Below are positions 7,381-15,093 of a stretch of DNA of 17,667 bases, piece after piece. Position numbers and translations under genes: made by a program. This DNA comes from Pseudomonadota bacterium (lineage in GTDB: Bacteria; Pseudomonadota; Gammaproteobacteria; Xanthomonadales; Xanthomonadaceae). Below the pieces are notes generated by a model. That model was not told where the DNA came from. It made no database searches and was given only the letters and a program-made list of their open reading frames with translations. Location of the stretch: contig JAFAFD010000421.1 in the NCBI GenBank assembly GCA_023423675.1, positions 1 through 17,667 on the forward strand, in the 5' to 3' direction. The stretch's first letter is position 1. Each line of letters starts with the position of its first letter.

Positions 7381-8360
7381 GCCGTGTGGTAAGTGCAGGC
7401 GTGTCCTATTTCGGCAAGGTTCCCTCGCGCGGCGATTTTGTGCGCGCGGCCGACAACCACCAGTTGCTGGGCTGGCTCGACCGCTGGGCCGGCGAGAGCC
7501 TGGAGCTGCTGAGCCGGAGCCCGGACTGGAAGCGGCGCTACGACGAGGCGCCCGAGATCCACTATGCATTCCTCGGTTCGCGCAGCAGGATGGTGCTGTG
7601 CGGGCATTTCCTGCCCAGCCGGGACGCGTCCGAGCGGCGTTTTCCTCTGTTGTCGGCGCTGCACCTGGAAGCGCGCGATCCGCTGCCCTTCATCGGCCGC
7701 AGCCCGCTGGCGATGTCCAACGCCTGGTCGGGCCTTGCCCGCCTTGCCCGCCAGGCCTGCCAGGACAGCGATGCCACCCAAGCGCTGGCACAGTTGGCGG
7801 ATGCTCGGTTCAGCATCAGCACCGATCCCGGTGACTACAACGGCAGTTTCCAGGATTTCATGGAGAACACCACGCTCGCCGACCTCGAGCGGCGGTTGCG
7901 CGATTCAGGCCACGGTGACGTGCTACTGAGACAGGTGCTGCCTGCATTGGGGCTGCTGCTGCAGCCGGTGCTGAGCGGTGGCGATATCAGCATCGACAAG
8001 GCGCTGGTGTTCCCGCTCGTGGGCGACCCTGCCTACCGCCCACTGGTGGCCGCATTCTGGCTCGACCTGCTGTCCAGCTTCGTCGCCCGCGGCGACTTTG
8101 AACTGGCCGTGCTGATTCGCAACGACACGACGCCATGCATCATTGTCGGTTTCAACGGTGCCGACCGGTTGGTGCTGCGCGCGGTGCTCGACCCGGCAGG
8201 GGCAGGGGACTTCCTGATCCAAATCAAGCATTCGGAATGGGTCGACGACCACCTGCGTGGAGACTACAACCTCAATCGCCTTGGCAGCTTCCTGGACCGT
8301 GACGCTCTGGCCCTGGCCACCGCACGCAAGCTGTTCGGCGAGACATTCCTTGGAGCCTGA
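7377..8360 (+). CDS. tagF: T6SS-associated protein TagF (DUF2094)
   Basis: TagF proteins are cytoplasmic post-translational repressors of the T6SS; in Pseudomonas and Agrobacterium they act by binding the forkhead-associated protein Fha. The 327-residue product starts with the family signature SYFGKVPSRGDFVR (10-23) and shows other family-like features: the aromatic run LLGWLDRWAGESLE near 30 and FLPSRDASERRFPL near 80. It appears longer than the shortest family members because of a C-terminal region (about 200-327) of unassigned role. The ATG overlaps the tssM stop as ATGA and is preceded by a perfect AGGAGG (7365-7370) six bases upstream, inside the tssM coding end. This implies strong, coupled translation. 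No kinase, phosphatase or Fha gene is present in this window. Confidence 0.92.
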   Translation: MSRVVSAGVSYFGKVPSRGDFVRAADNHQLLGWLDRWAGESLELLSRSPDWKRRYDEAPEIHYAFLGSRSRMVLCGHFLPSRDASERRFPLLSALHLEARDPLPFIGRSPLAMSNAWSGLARLARQACQDSDATQALAQLADARFSISTDPGDYNGSFQDFMENTTLADLERRLRDSGHGDVLLRQVLPALGLLLQPVLSGGDISIDKALVFPLVGDPAYRPLVAAFWLDLLSSFVARGDFELAVLIRNDTTPCIIVGFNGADRLVLRAVLDPAGAGDFLIQIKHSEWVDDHLRGDYNLNRLGSFLDRDALALATARKLFGETFLGA

Positions 8361-9148
8361 TGATGCGCGTGTTCAACCCTCTCCATTTCATGCTGCCGCT
8401 CCTGCTCGCGGCTGTTCCTTTGGCCGCGCAGAACACCGCTGGCGGGGCGCCTGCGGCAGCAGAGCGGCCGGTGGTCATCGATGGTGTGGTGCCTGACCAG
8501 GCAACCAAGGCCAAGCTGTTGACAAGCCTGCGTGCGGTTTACGGCACCGATCGCGTGGTGGACCGGATTCAGGTGGAGATGATTGCGACTCCGCCGAACT
8601 GGGGGGACTACGTCTCGGGCATGATCAGCCCGGGCTTGAAGCGTGTCTCGCCGGGCAAGCTGGAAGTCAATGGGCAGTCAGTGCGCATTACCGGCGAGGT
8701 CGGAAACGAGGCGCTGCGCCAGCAGATCGCCAGCGACCTCAGCCTGGCCAGCAACACCAGCTACACGGTAACGAACGCACTGAAGGTGGGCTCCCAGCAG
8801 AACCTGCTGGATCAGACGCTGGCCAACCGTATCATTGAGTTCCAGAGTGGCAGCGCTCGCCTCGCGCCGTTCGGCATGGCCATCCTGGACCAGATGGTGG
8901 CCAGGATGGCACAGATGCCCGACAGCCGGTTCCTCATCATCGGCCACACCGACAACGTAGGCCAGCGCGAATCAAATCTGACGCTGAGCCATGGGCGTGC
9001 GCAAGCGGTAAAGAACTACATGATGGCCAGAGGCATTCCGGGCAGCCACATGGACGTGCTGGGCAAGGGGCCAGACGAGCCGGTGGCCGACAACACCAAC
9101 GACGAAGGCCGCGCCCGCAACCGTCGCATCGAATTCAAGATCCAGTAG
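8360..9148 (+). CDS. tagN: Secreted OmpA-domain peptidoglycan-binding protein (TagN-like)
   Basis: 262 residues with a Sec signal peptide (hydrophobic core about 10-20, probable cleavage after AAVPLAA, residue 23) and no lipobox cysteine, so probably soluble in the periplasm. The middle (about 37-145) looks like a BON-type fold repeated twice. The C-terminal OmpA-like domain (about 153-262) has FQSGSARL, GHTDNVG (Asp198), LSHGRAQAV (Arg213) and RARNRRIEF; the Asp and Arg are the residues that hold diaminopimelate in this family. It probably anchors the T6SS membrane complex to the cell wall. The tagF stop overlaps the first ATG as TGATG; a second ATG at 8363 has the better distance (7 bases) from GGAG at 8352-8355, so the true protein may be one residue shorter. 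The name TagN follows its place after tssM and tagF, as I recall it from Acinetobacter clusters. Confidence 0.85.
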   Translation: MMRVFNPLHFMLPLLLAAVPLAAQNTAGGAPAAAERPVVIDGVVPDQATKAKLLTSLRAVYGTDRVVDRIQVEMIATPPNWGDYVSGMISPGLKRVSPGKLEVNGQSVRITGEVGNEALRQQIASDLSLASNTSYTVTNALKVGSQQNLLDQTLANRIIEFQSGSARLAPFGMAILDQMVARMAQMPDSRFLIIGHTDNVGQRESNLTLSHGRAQAVKNYMMARGIPGSHMDVLGKGPDEPVADNTNDEGRARNRRIEFKIQ

Positions 9149-9150
9149 AC

Positions 9151-9183
9151 ACGGAAGGATCGGCTCTTGCCCGATCCTTCCGT
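9151..9183. terminator. Bidirectional hairpin between convergent tagN-like and tssA genes
   Basis: A perfect 13-bp inverted repeat (ACGGAAGGATCGG at 9151-9163, its complement at 9171-9183) encloses a 7-base loop. It starts three bases after the stop of the OmpA-domain gene and lies 25 bases beyond the end of tssA on the other strand. Neither side is followed by a U-tract, so it may stop transcription inefficiently or protect RNA 3' ends. Its position between convergent genes supports a shared terminator role. Confidence 0.7.
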
Positions 9184-9207
9184 TGCAGGGGTCCCCGGGT
9201 GAATCGC

Positions 9208-10260
9208 TTAATCCTCCGGGGTCACACCCAGCATCTCTTCCATCTGCTGCAACGTTCCCTGGTCCTTGATGACCCGCTTGAGCCACACGTGCAAGGGCAT
9301 TTCGCCCCAGCTCGCAGCCTTTTCCGCCAGGTAGGCAACCGGGCTGTGTGGTTCGGTGCGACGGAAGAACTCGGCAACCTGCCGTAACTGCTGCAAGGCT
9401 TCCTTTCGCGAGGCGGGTGGGGCGGACGGGCCGCGGCCAGTTGCGGCGATGTCGACGCCCGTGCGCTCATCCGTGAGTACGCTCTCGTCGGAGGCGTCGT
9501 CTGCCGCTCCGGTCTCGTCATCGATCAGCACACCCGCTTCGCGTGCGAAGCGCAGTACGGTGCGATGCAGATGTTCCAGCTGTTCGCGGACGGCGCTGAA
9601 GCTGGGGCCCTCCAGTCCGAGCCGGTGGTCAACGGCCGCCTGTAGTTCAGCCAGGGCTTGGCTGCAGTCCAGAAGCTCAGCAGACAGCTGCCGGTAAAAC
9701 CCATGCGGCGTATCACGGCGCGCAGCGTCGAGCACGTCCAGGCCTGGGCCGCCATCCTCCTCTTGGCCACTCTGGGAAAGGGCGTGGGCACGCTCGAAAT
9801 CGGCGAGGCTGAACCGCCCCTGCGGCGCCGAAGTGATGGGGACCGCGCGCAGCCACTGCAGCGAGTTGACCAGCAGCCAGCTCACGTTGCCGATCCGTTC
9901 CTCGAAGTCGTCGTCCGGCGCCTGCGGGTGGACCTCATTCCAGAAGCGTTCGCAAAGCCCAGCCGTCAGCCGGTAGCCGGCTGCCAAGCCGCTGAAGCCT
10001 TCCAGCTTGCTGGCCGCCTCGCTCAGCCAGCCTGCCAAGCGAAGATCCTTGGTTCGCGTCTGCAGAAGTTCACGGGTATCCCGTAGCACGCTGGCCCAGT
10101 CGGCATACTTCACGGCGGTCTGCCACGCGCCCTGGTCGAGCGTCGGGTCGTCGGCACGGCGGCTCTCGGCAATCCGATCGAACTCGACCGAAAACGAGAG
10201 ATCGCTGCCGGTGGGTGCCTCATTCGAAATGGGCGCGAGCAGTGTTTCCTGATCCAGCAT
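9208..10260 (-). CDS. tssA: T6SS baseplate/sheath-organising protein TssA (ImpA family)
   Basis: TssA proteins bind the membrane complex and baseplate and guide tail polymerisation. The N-terminal ImpA_N domain is clear: LLAPISNEAPTGSDL (7-21), EFDRI, then ADWASVLRDTRELLQTRTKD with DLRLAGWLSEA. The C-terminal end (about 300-350) has FFRRTEPHSPVAYLAEKA and a final helix QQMEEMLGV, as in short TssA proteins. I place the start at ATG 10260 (350 residues) because family members begin close to LLxPIS. An in-frame ATG at 10347 would add 29 residues encoded by AT-rich sequence of intergenic character. No good Shine-Dalgarno precedes either ATG. The gene is opposite to all other T6SS genes here and divergent from vgrG. 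Confidence 0.92.
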   Translation of the reverse strand: MLDQETLLAPISNEAPTGSDLSFSVEFDRIAESRRADDPTLDQGAWQTAVKYADWASVLRDTRELLQTRTKDLRLAGWLSEAASKLEGFSGLAAGYRLTAGLCERFWNEVHPQAPDDDFEERIGNVSWLLVNSLQWLRAVPITSAPQGRFSLADFERAHALSQSGQEEDGGPGLDVLDAARRDTPHGFYRQLSAELLDCSQALAELQAAVDHRLGLEGPSFSAVREQLEHLHRTVLRFAREAGVLIDDETGAADDASDESVLTDERTGVDIAATGRGPSAPPASRKEALQQLRQVAEFFRRTEPHSPVAYLAEKAASWGEMPLHVWLKRVIKDQGTLQQMEEMLGVTPED

Positions 10261-10494
10261 GGAAGAACTCGGTTGGGGATGACGTTGATGGTATCTGGTG
10301 AATGAAGATGCGGCCGAAGTAAATCGATGTGGTGACGCAAATGACATTATTAGTGGGTAAATATGTGATCGTTGCGCTGCTTGATTGATTCACTTCAGGC
10401 TGCGCCAACGACAGCTGCATTCTGTCTGCTAGATTCTGCGCATTGACCGGATGCTTCATGTTCTTCCGGTCCTGACCATTGATCTGGGACCGGC
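10261..10494. promoter_or_regulatory. Divergent tssA-vgrG intergenic region
   Basis: This 234-base gap should hold promoters for tssA (minus) and the vgrG effector operon (plus). It contains the most AT-rich stretch of the window (about 10325-10380), in keeping with a promoter region. I could not identify a convincing -35/-10 pair or a sigma-54 GG-N10-GC element. The vgrG ribosome site is the GGGA at 10486-10489, five bases before its ATG. Confidence 0.45.
10445..10471. repeat. Inverted repeat in the vgrG leader
   Basis: GACCGGA (10445-10451) and its exact complement TCCGGTC (10465-10471) are separated by 13 bases and end 23 bases before the vgrG start. It could be a protein-binding dyad or a small hairpin in the 5' untranslated RNA. 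A 7-bp arm is short enough to occur by chance in GC-rich DNA. Confidence 0.35.
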
Positions 10495-13239
10495 ATGGAC
10501 ACGCGCGAACTCCTGACGACACAAGCGGCTTTTGCAGACGGTGAGCAGCGCTTGTATCAATTGCACAACGAACTGCTGGACGTCTGCGCCGTCGATCGAT
10601 GGCGGGCACGGGATGCATTGGGTGAACACACGTGGACCGAGGTCGATGTTGTGTCCGGCAATGCGACCGTTGATCTGCAGCGCTTGCTGGCGATGCCCGC
10701 GACCCTGGTGGGCCGGTCCGCTGATGGTGGGTGTTGGCAGCGCAGCGGGCTTGTGGCGAAGGCTGTCTGCATGAACAGTGCGGGCCGGTTCGCGAGATAC
10801 CGCTTACGGCTGATGTCCTGGACCTGGTGGCTTCAGTACGCCAGGAACAGTCGCGTTTTCCAGGAACAGGGCATCCGCGAAATCGTGGATTCGGTGCTGC
10901 GAGGCCATGCCGCAATCGCTCGCTGGCGCTGGGCTGAGGGGGTGGATGCGTTCCTGAAGCATCGTGTGCGCAGCTATTGCGTGCAGTACCGCGAGAGTGA
11001 CCTGGACTTCCTGCAACGCGTTCTGGCAGAAGAAGGTCTTGGCTGGCGGCTGTACGCTGACGACGAGGCGCCTTGCGGGAATGGCATGGAAATCTTCGCC
11101 GACAGTTTCGCCCTGCCGGAGAATGAGGTCAGTTCGACAACCGGCGTGCGCTTCCACCGCAGTGACGCGACTGAGTCGAGTGACAGCGTGCAGGCCATTG
11201 GAGTGCATCTGTCCCTGGCCAGTACCGCGGTCAGCCTGCAGAGCGACGACTACCGGCAGGCGTCTGTTCTGGTCGGGCAGGCGCCGATGCACGGCGGCGG
11301 CGAGCAGTCGCCGCGCGAGGATTTCGATGCGGTCGGTGCCTGCGCCTTCCGTGATGCGGCCTCTGCTTCGCGGCAGGCCCGCCTGCACGCCGAAGCCCGC
11401 GAAGCACACAGCCGCAAGTGGGTAGGCCGCGGTACCGTGCGTGGATTGCGCTCCGGGCGCTGGTTGCAGCTGCTGCAGGCGCCATTTGCGACCCCGCCGG
11501 AGCTGCTGCTCGTTGCGGCGGAACATGCAGGCGTCAACAATCTACCCGTTGATCTCCGGAACAGCCTGGAGGACGCGGCGGCTGTTTCGCCCTTGGGTGC
11601 CGGTGATTCCCAGTTGTGGGCACAGGCGGAGTCGGCGGGATACAGCAACCGCTTCGAGGCGGTGGACCGCGTCAGGCCGTGGCGTCCGCAATTGATCGAT
11701 GGCACCGGGGCGCGCCTCAACCCTCGCCCTACGGTACCGGGCTACCAGACGGCGGTGGTGGTGGCCGGGCAGGGCACAGGCAGCCAGGATCTGCATGCAG
11801 ACAGCCACGGCCGGGTGCGCGTGCGCTTCCACTTCCAGCAGGCGCAGGGCGACGCAGCGCAGGACAGTGCATGGCTGCGCGTCGCGCAGCGCTATGCCGG
11901 CCCGGGCGTGGGCAGCCAGTTCCTGCCCCGCGTCGGCCAGGAAGTGCTGGTCGGCTTCCTGGAAGGTGACATTGATCGTCCGCTGGTGCTGGGGGCGCTG
12001 TACAACGGGCGCGGCGAGGGTGATGTGGATGCCTATGGTCGTTCTGCTGATGCACGCACCAGTGCGCAGGCCAACCTGGGTGGTGGCCAGGCACCGGCGT
12101 GGCACGCGGCAGGTGCCGGCGACCAGGCGCATCGCCACGGCGGCGCCCTCTGGGGTATACGTTCGCGAGAGTGGGGCGGTGGCGAGGGTAGCAACCACCT
12201 GCTGTTCGACGATTCAGACCAGAAGCTGCGGGCCGAGCTGGCCAGCAGCCAGGAAGCTTCGCAGCTGACGCTTGGCCATCTGCGGCACCAGGCCGACAAC
12301 TACGTCGGCAGCCTGCGCGGCACGGGTTTCGAACTGCGCAGCGATGCGTGGGGTGCGGTGCGTGCTGCTGCCGGGGCGTGGTTCACCGCCTATGGCCATG
12401 GCAGCGCGGCGCCCGCTGGCGAGGCGGTGCAGCCTGCAGCGTTGCTGGCGCAGCTGCAGACGCTGGGCGAGCGCTTCACCCAGGCGGCACGTACGCATGT
12501 GACGAGTCCGTTGGCGATGCAGGAAGGAGTCAAAGCGGCGAACTGCTCGGAACTGAGCCCCGATCTATCGCCGCTTGCTGTAGCGCTGGCGAGCGTACGC
12601 ACCACGACAGACGGCTCGGGCTTCGATGCCGGGAAAGCCGGCGTGAGCGAGCGCACGTCCAGTGCAGGGCAGAGTCGTGTGCCACACCAAGGGGATCCGT
12701 TGATCGGAATGGCCGCACCACATGGCGTTGTGCACGTGGCAGGCCAGGCCGTGCACTGGGGTTGCGGCGAAGGCCTGATGCTGGCCAGTGGTGGCAACAG
12801 CGACATGACCATCATGGGACAGGCTCGTCTGCATGCTGGGCAGGCGATAGGAGTGCTTGCGCATGCGTCCGAGAACCCCTTGGGCTCAAACTCGGCATTT
12901 GATGTTGTGGCAGGGAATGGAGTGCTCGATCTCCAGTCCCAGGCCGATCAGGTTTCGCTGCAGTCACGCATGAGTCTGCGCGGTGCCAGCGGACAGGCAC
13001 CGGTGGAGCTCGCTGCTGCCAAAACGATTCATCTGGCGACCTCCGGAGGAGCCAGCCTCACCATCTCTGGCGGAAACATAACCATCGCCTGTCCCGGTGC
13101 GATCACTGTGCATGCCGGCAGCAAGTCATTCGTTGGGCCTGCACAACAGGGCTATGCACTTCCCCAGTTTCCGCGCAGCAGTTGCCGGAGCTGCATTCTG
13201 GACGCCGTGCGGCAAGGCGCACCAGGAGTGCGGGTATGA
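10495..13239 (+). CDS. vgrG: T6SS spike protein VgrG (TssI) with C-terminal DUF2345 extension
   Basis: The trimeric spike of the injection machine, and the docking platform for cargo effectors. The protein has 914 residues. The gp27-like N-terminal part (about 20-400) contains the usual HRVRSYCVQYRESDLDFLQR element (156-175). A gp5-like OB fold (about 415-505) shows DSHGRVRVRFHF (436-447), SAWLRVAQ and VGFLEGDIDRPLVLGALYNG (486-505). A Vgr-associated segment (about 548-635) with GIRSREWGGGEGSNHLLFDD follows, then a DUF2345 beta-rich extension (about 690-880). No catalytic domain is fused, so it is a carrier for the lipase encoded downstream. The last 20 residues contain a CxxC pair (Cys897, Cys900). 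The stop overlaps the DUF4123 gene start by four bases, linking carrier and adaptor translation. Confidence 0.96.
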   Translation: MDTRELLTTQAAFADGEQRLYQLHNELLDVCAVDRWRARDALGEHTWTEVDVVSGNATVDLQRLLAMPATLVGRSADGGCWQRSGLVAKAVCMNSAGRFARYRLRLMSWTWWLQYARNSRVFQEQGIREIVDSVLRGHAAIARWRWAEGVDAFLKHRVRSYCVQYRESDLDFLQRVLAEEGLGWRLYADDEAPCGNGMEIFADSFALPENEVSSTTGVRFHRSDATESSDSVQAIGVHLSLASTAVSLQSDDYRQASVLVGQAPMHGGGEQSPREDFDAVGACAFRDAASASRQARLHAEAREAHSRKWVGRGTVRGLRSGRWLQLLQAPFATPPELLLVAAEHAGVNNLPVDLRNSLEDAAAVSPLGAGDSQLWAQAESAGYSNRFEAVDRVRPWRPQLIDGTGARLNPRPTVPGYQTAVVVAGQGTGSQDLHADSHGRVRVRFHFQQAQGDAAQDSAWLRVAQRYAGPGVGSQFLPRVGQEVLVGFLEGDIDRPLVLGALYNGRGEGDVDAYGRSADARTSAQANLGGGQAPAWHAAGAGDQAHRHGGALWGIRSREWGGGEGSNHLLFDDSDQKLRAELASSQEASQLTLGHLRHQADNYVGSLRGTGFELRSDAWGAVRAAAGAWFTAYGHGSAAPAGEAVQPAALLAQLQTLGERFTQAARTHVTSPLAMQEGVKAANCSELSPDLSPLAVALASVRTTTDGSGFDAGKAGVSERTSSAGQSRVPHQGDPLIGMAAPHGVVHVAGQAVHWGCGEGLMLASGGNSDMTIMGQARLHAGQAIGVLAHASENPLGSNSAFDVVAGNGVLDLQSQADQVSLQSRMSLRGASGQAPVELAAAKTIHLATSGGASLTISGGNITIACPGAITVHAGSKSFVGPAQQGYALPQFPRSSCRSCILDAVRQGAPGVRV

Positions 13240-14111
13240 TGCAACGCTATTCGGTCATCGACAGCGCGCAGCGACCACGCTTCCACGAGCGGCTGGAGCG
13301 GTGGGGTGCACGCTATCGTTCGTTGTTCGACCAGACGGCCGAGGCAAGTCTGCTGGACATCGCCCCGCTGCTGGTGGCCTGGCCGGAGTCGGGTGTGAAC
13401 GCGCGGATGGATACGGAAATCCTGCAGATGGGGGCGCAGAGGCCGGGCGTTAGTCTGCTCTGGAGCGTGTTGGAGCTGGACGAGCTGGCGAAGAAGCTGC
13501 GCGCGTTCCACCTGGCCAAGGTGCCTGAGCAGGGCGGCTGCGAAATACTGCTGCGCTGGTATGACACGCGCATTCTGCCCGCGCTGCTGGCTCTGCTGCT
13601 GCCTGCGCAGCGCGCCGCGATGCTGGAGGGCGTGCAACGACTGCAATACTTTGATCGCTATGGCGATCTGCGGGAATGGGAGCTGGAGGCGCCAGTCGAT
13701 GGCGGCCTGCCTGGACTTCCGCCATTACGTCTTGACGAACGCCAGTACGCGGCTCTGCTGGACGCATGCGAACCGGATGTCGCCATTGCTCAACTGCGCC
13801 GGGTCATTCCGGATGAAGTGCGGCAGGTGCCTTATCGATCACTGTACCCGTTTGTCGCCCATCACATGCAAGACACGATTGCTCACGGCGTGGACCAGGT
13901 GGACGATCACGTGCAGTACCTGTTGCTGGCGCTGTATACCTCTGGCGCGTGCCGCGCGCACCCTGCAGTGCAGGCGAGGTTCGCGCAGGATCCCGGTAGC
14001 TGTGAGGTGGCTTTCGCGGACTGGGCATTGTCATTGCCGGAAGACATCTGGTCGACGGGAGTGCCGTTGTGGAGCCCGACAGTCCCGGCTTCCGTGGGGA
14101 TGAAGGTATGA
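13236..14111 (+). CDS. DUF4123 T6SS effector adaptor (Tap/TEC chaperone)
   Basis: DUF4123 proteins bind a cognate effector and place it on the VgrG tip; they are cytoplasmic and not thought to be secreted. The 291-residue product shows the domain at about 25-145, including LLDIAPLLVAW (39-49) and the signature ILLRWYDTRILPALL (104-118). The C-terminal half (about 160-291) is variable in the family and probably recognises the cargo. ATG 13236 was chosen because it overlaps the vgrG stop as ATGA and follows AGGAG by seven bases; the frame is open further upstream inside vgrG. The adjacent lipase is the obvious client. The gene overlaps or nearly touches the first lipoprotein gene, depending on which start that gene uses. 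Confidence 0.9.
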   Translation: MMQRYSVIDSAQRPRFHERLERWGARYRSLFDQTAEASLLDIAPLLVAWPESGVNARMDTEILQMGAQRPGVSLLWSVLELDELAKKLRAFHLAKVPEQGGCEILLRWYDTRILPALLALLLPAQRAAMLEGVQRLQYFDRYGDLREWELEAPVDGGLPGLPPLRLDERQYAALLDACEPDVAIAQLRRVIPDEVRQVPYRSLYPFVAHHMQDTIAHGVDQVDDHVQYLLLALYTSGACRAHPAVQARFAQDPGSCEVAFADWALSLPEDIWSTGVPLWSPTVPASVGMKV

Positions 14112-14113
14112 GC

Positions 14114-14599
14114 ATGAAAGAGATGAGTCATCGATTGCCTGCAGCGTTGGCGCTGGTGCTTCTGCTGCCGGCCTTGGCGGCGTGCAAGGTACGGCCCGAG
14201 GGTATTCCGGTGGGCATACAGGGTTACAACCACACCGATACGAGCATTCCGTCTTTCCAGATAAACGGTGGAAGTGGCGGGTCGGCTCGGCGGCACTCGG
14301 CCAGCGGGAAAGTTTGCTGTGCGGTGTTGCCGTACCGATGGTCACCCGATCTGGAGGTGGAAATCTCCTGGACAACTGATTTGAAAAACTACCAGAAGGT
14401 CACGGTACCAATCCCGAAGTACGACGAGGCTGGCAATCTAGGCGTTCATTTCCTGCGGAATGGTGAGGTCAAGGTGTTCTCGACCATCATGATACTGGGG
14501 CATCCAGACTATCCGTTGACGGGGCCGGAGGCTGGGCTGCGCGAAGGCGAAGATCCGGTGTGGGAGCACCTTCGTCGCGCACCGGATCACAAGGAATAA
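14114..14599 (+). CDS. DUF3304 lipoprotein, copy 1 of 3, probable lipase immunity protein
   Basis: 161 residues: a lipoprotein signal with lipobox LAAC (acylated Cys24), then a compact beta-rich DUF3304 domain with GYNHTD (37-42), an NGGSGG turn, VCCAVLP (67-73) and GHPDYPLTGPEAG near the C-terminus. Lys at +2 after Cys24 predicts outer-membrane sorting, so the domain should sit in the periplasm, where a delivered lipase would have to be neutralised. The start is set by comparison with the two paralogues. All three share a purine-rich site, then ATGAGC or ATAAGC, then ATG, and this choice puts the lipidated Cys at position 24 in each. The alternative ATG at 14108 overlaps the DUF4123 stop as ATGA and adds two residues. 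The family call is firm; the immunity role is inferred from context. Confidence 0.85.
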   Translation: MKEMSHRLPAALALVLLLPALAACKVRPEGIPVGIQGYNHTDTSIPSFQINGGSGGSARRHSASGKVCCAVLPYRWSPDLEVEISWTTDLKNYQKVTVPIPKYDEAGNLGVHFLRNGEVKVFSTIMILGHPDYPLTGPEAGLREGEDPVWEHLRRAPDHKE

Positions 14600-14601
14600 G
14601 C

Positions 14602-15081
14602 ATGATAAGGAAGAGCCCCCCTTTCCTGGGGACATTGGCGCTGCTACTTCTGTTGCCCGCCTTGGCGGCGTGCAAGGTACGGTCCACCGGCATTCCGGTA
14701 GGCATTCAGGGTTACAACCACACCGATACGTACATTCCACAGTTCATGGTAAACGGTGGAGGTGGCGGGTCGGTGTGGAGCCACTCGCCCAGCGGAACGG
14801 TTTGCTGTGCGGTCTTGCCGTACCGATGGTCACCCGACCTGGAGGTGGAAATCTCCTGGACAACTGACTTGAAAACCTACCAGAAGGTCACGGTGCCGAT
14901 CCCGAAGTACGACGAGGTTGGAAAACTTGCCGTTCACTTTCTCCGCAATGGCGAGGTCAAGGTGTTCTCGACCACCATGATACTGGGGCATCCGGACTAT
15001 CCATTGACGGGGCCGGAGGCTGGGTTGCGGGAGGGCGAGAATCCGGTGAGAGAGGATTATCTGCGCCAACCGGAGTCCTGA
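14602..15081 (+). CDS. DUF3304 lipoprotein, copy 2 of 3, probable lipase immunity protein
   Basis: 159 residues with the same plan as the neighbouring copies: lipobox LAAC (Cys24), Lys at +2, GYNHTD, VCCAVLP and GHPDYPLTGPEAG. It is the most divergent of the three in the central loop, where NGGGGGSVWSHSPSG replaces the NGGSGGSARRHSASG of copies 1 and 3, and at the C-terminus (GENPVREDY instead of GEDPVWEH). AAGGA lies six bases before the ATG, which starts two bases after the stop of copy 1. There is no in-frame ATG two codons upstream because ATG is replaced by ATA. That settles the start and, by analogy, the start of the other copies. It may protect against the same lipase or a variant of it. 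Confidence 0.85.
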   Translation: MIRKSPPFLGTLALLLLLPALAACKVRSTGIPVGIQGYNHTDTYIPQFMVNGGGGGSVWSHSPSGTVCCAVLPYRWSPDLEVEISWTTDLKTYQKVTVPIPKYDEVGKLAVHFLRNGEVKVFSTTMILGHPDYPLTGPEAGLREGENPVREDYLRQPES

Positions 15082-15093
15082 CCGGGAATGAGC

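Noticed and set aside
10261..10347. 29-codon N-terminal extension of TssA from ATG 10347
   Set aside because: The stretch is AT-rich, does not resemble TssA N-termini, and family members start close to the LLxPIS motif.
13182..13235. 18-codon extension of the DUF4123 protein inside vgrG
   Set aside because: The ATG at 13236 has AGGAG seven bases upstream and the usual ATGA overlap with vgrG.
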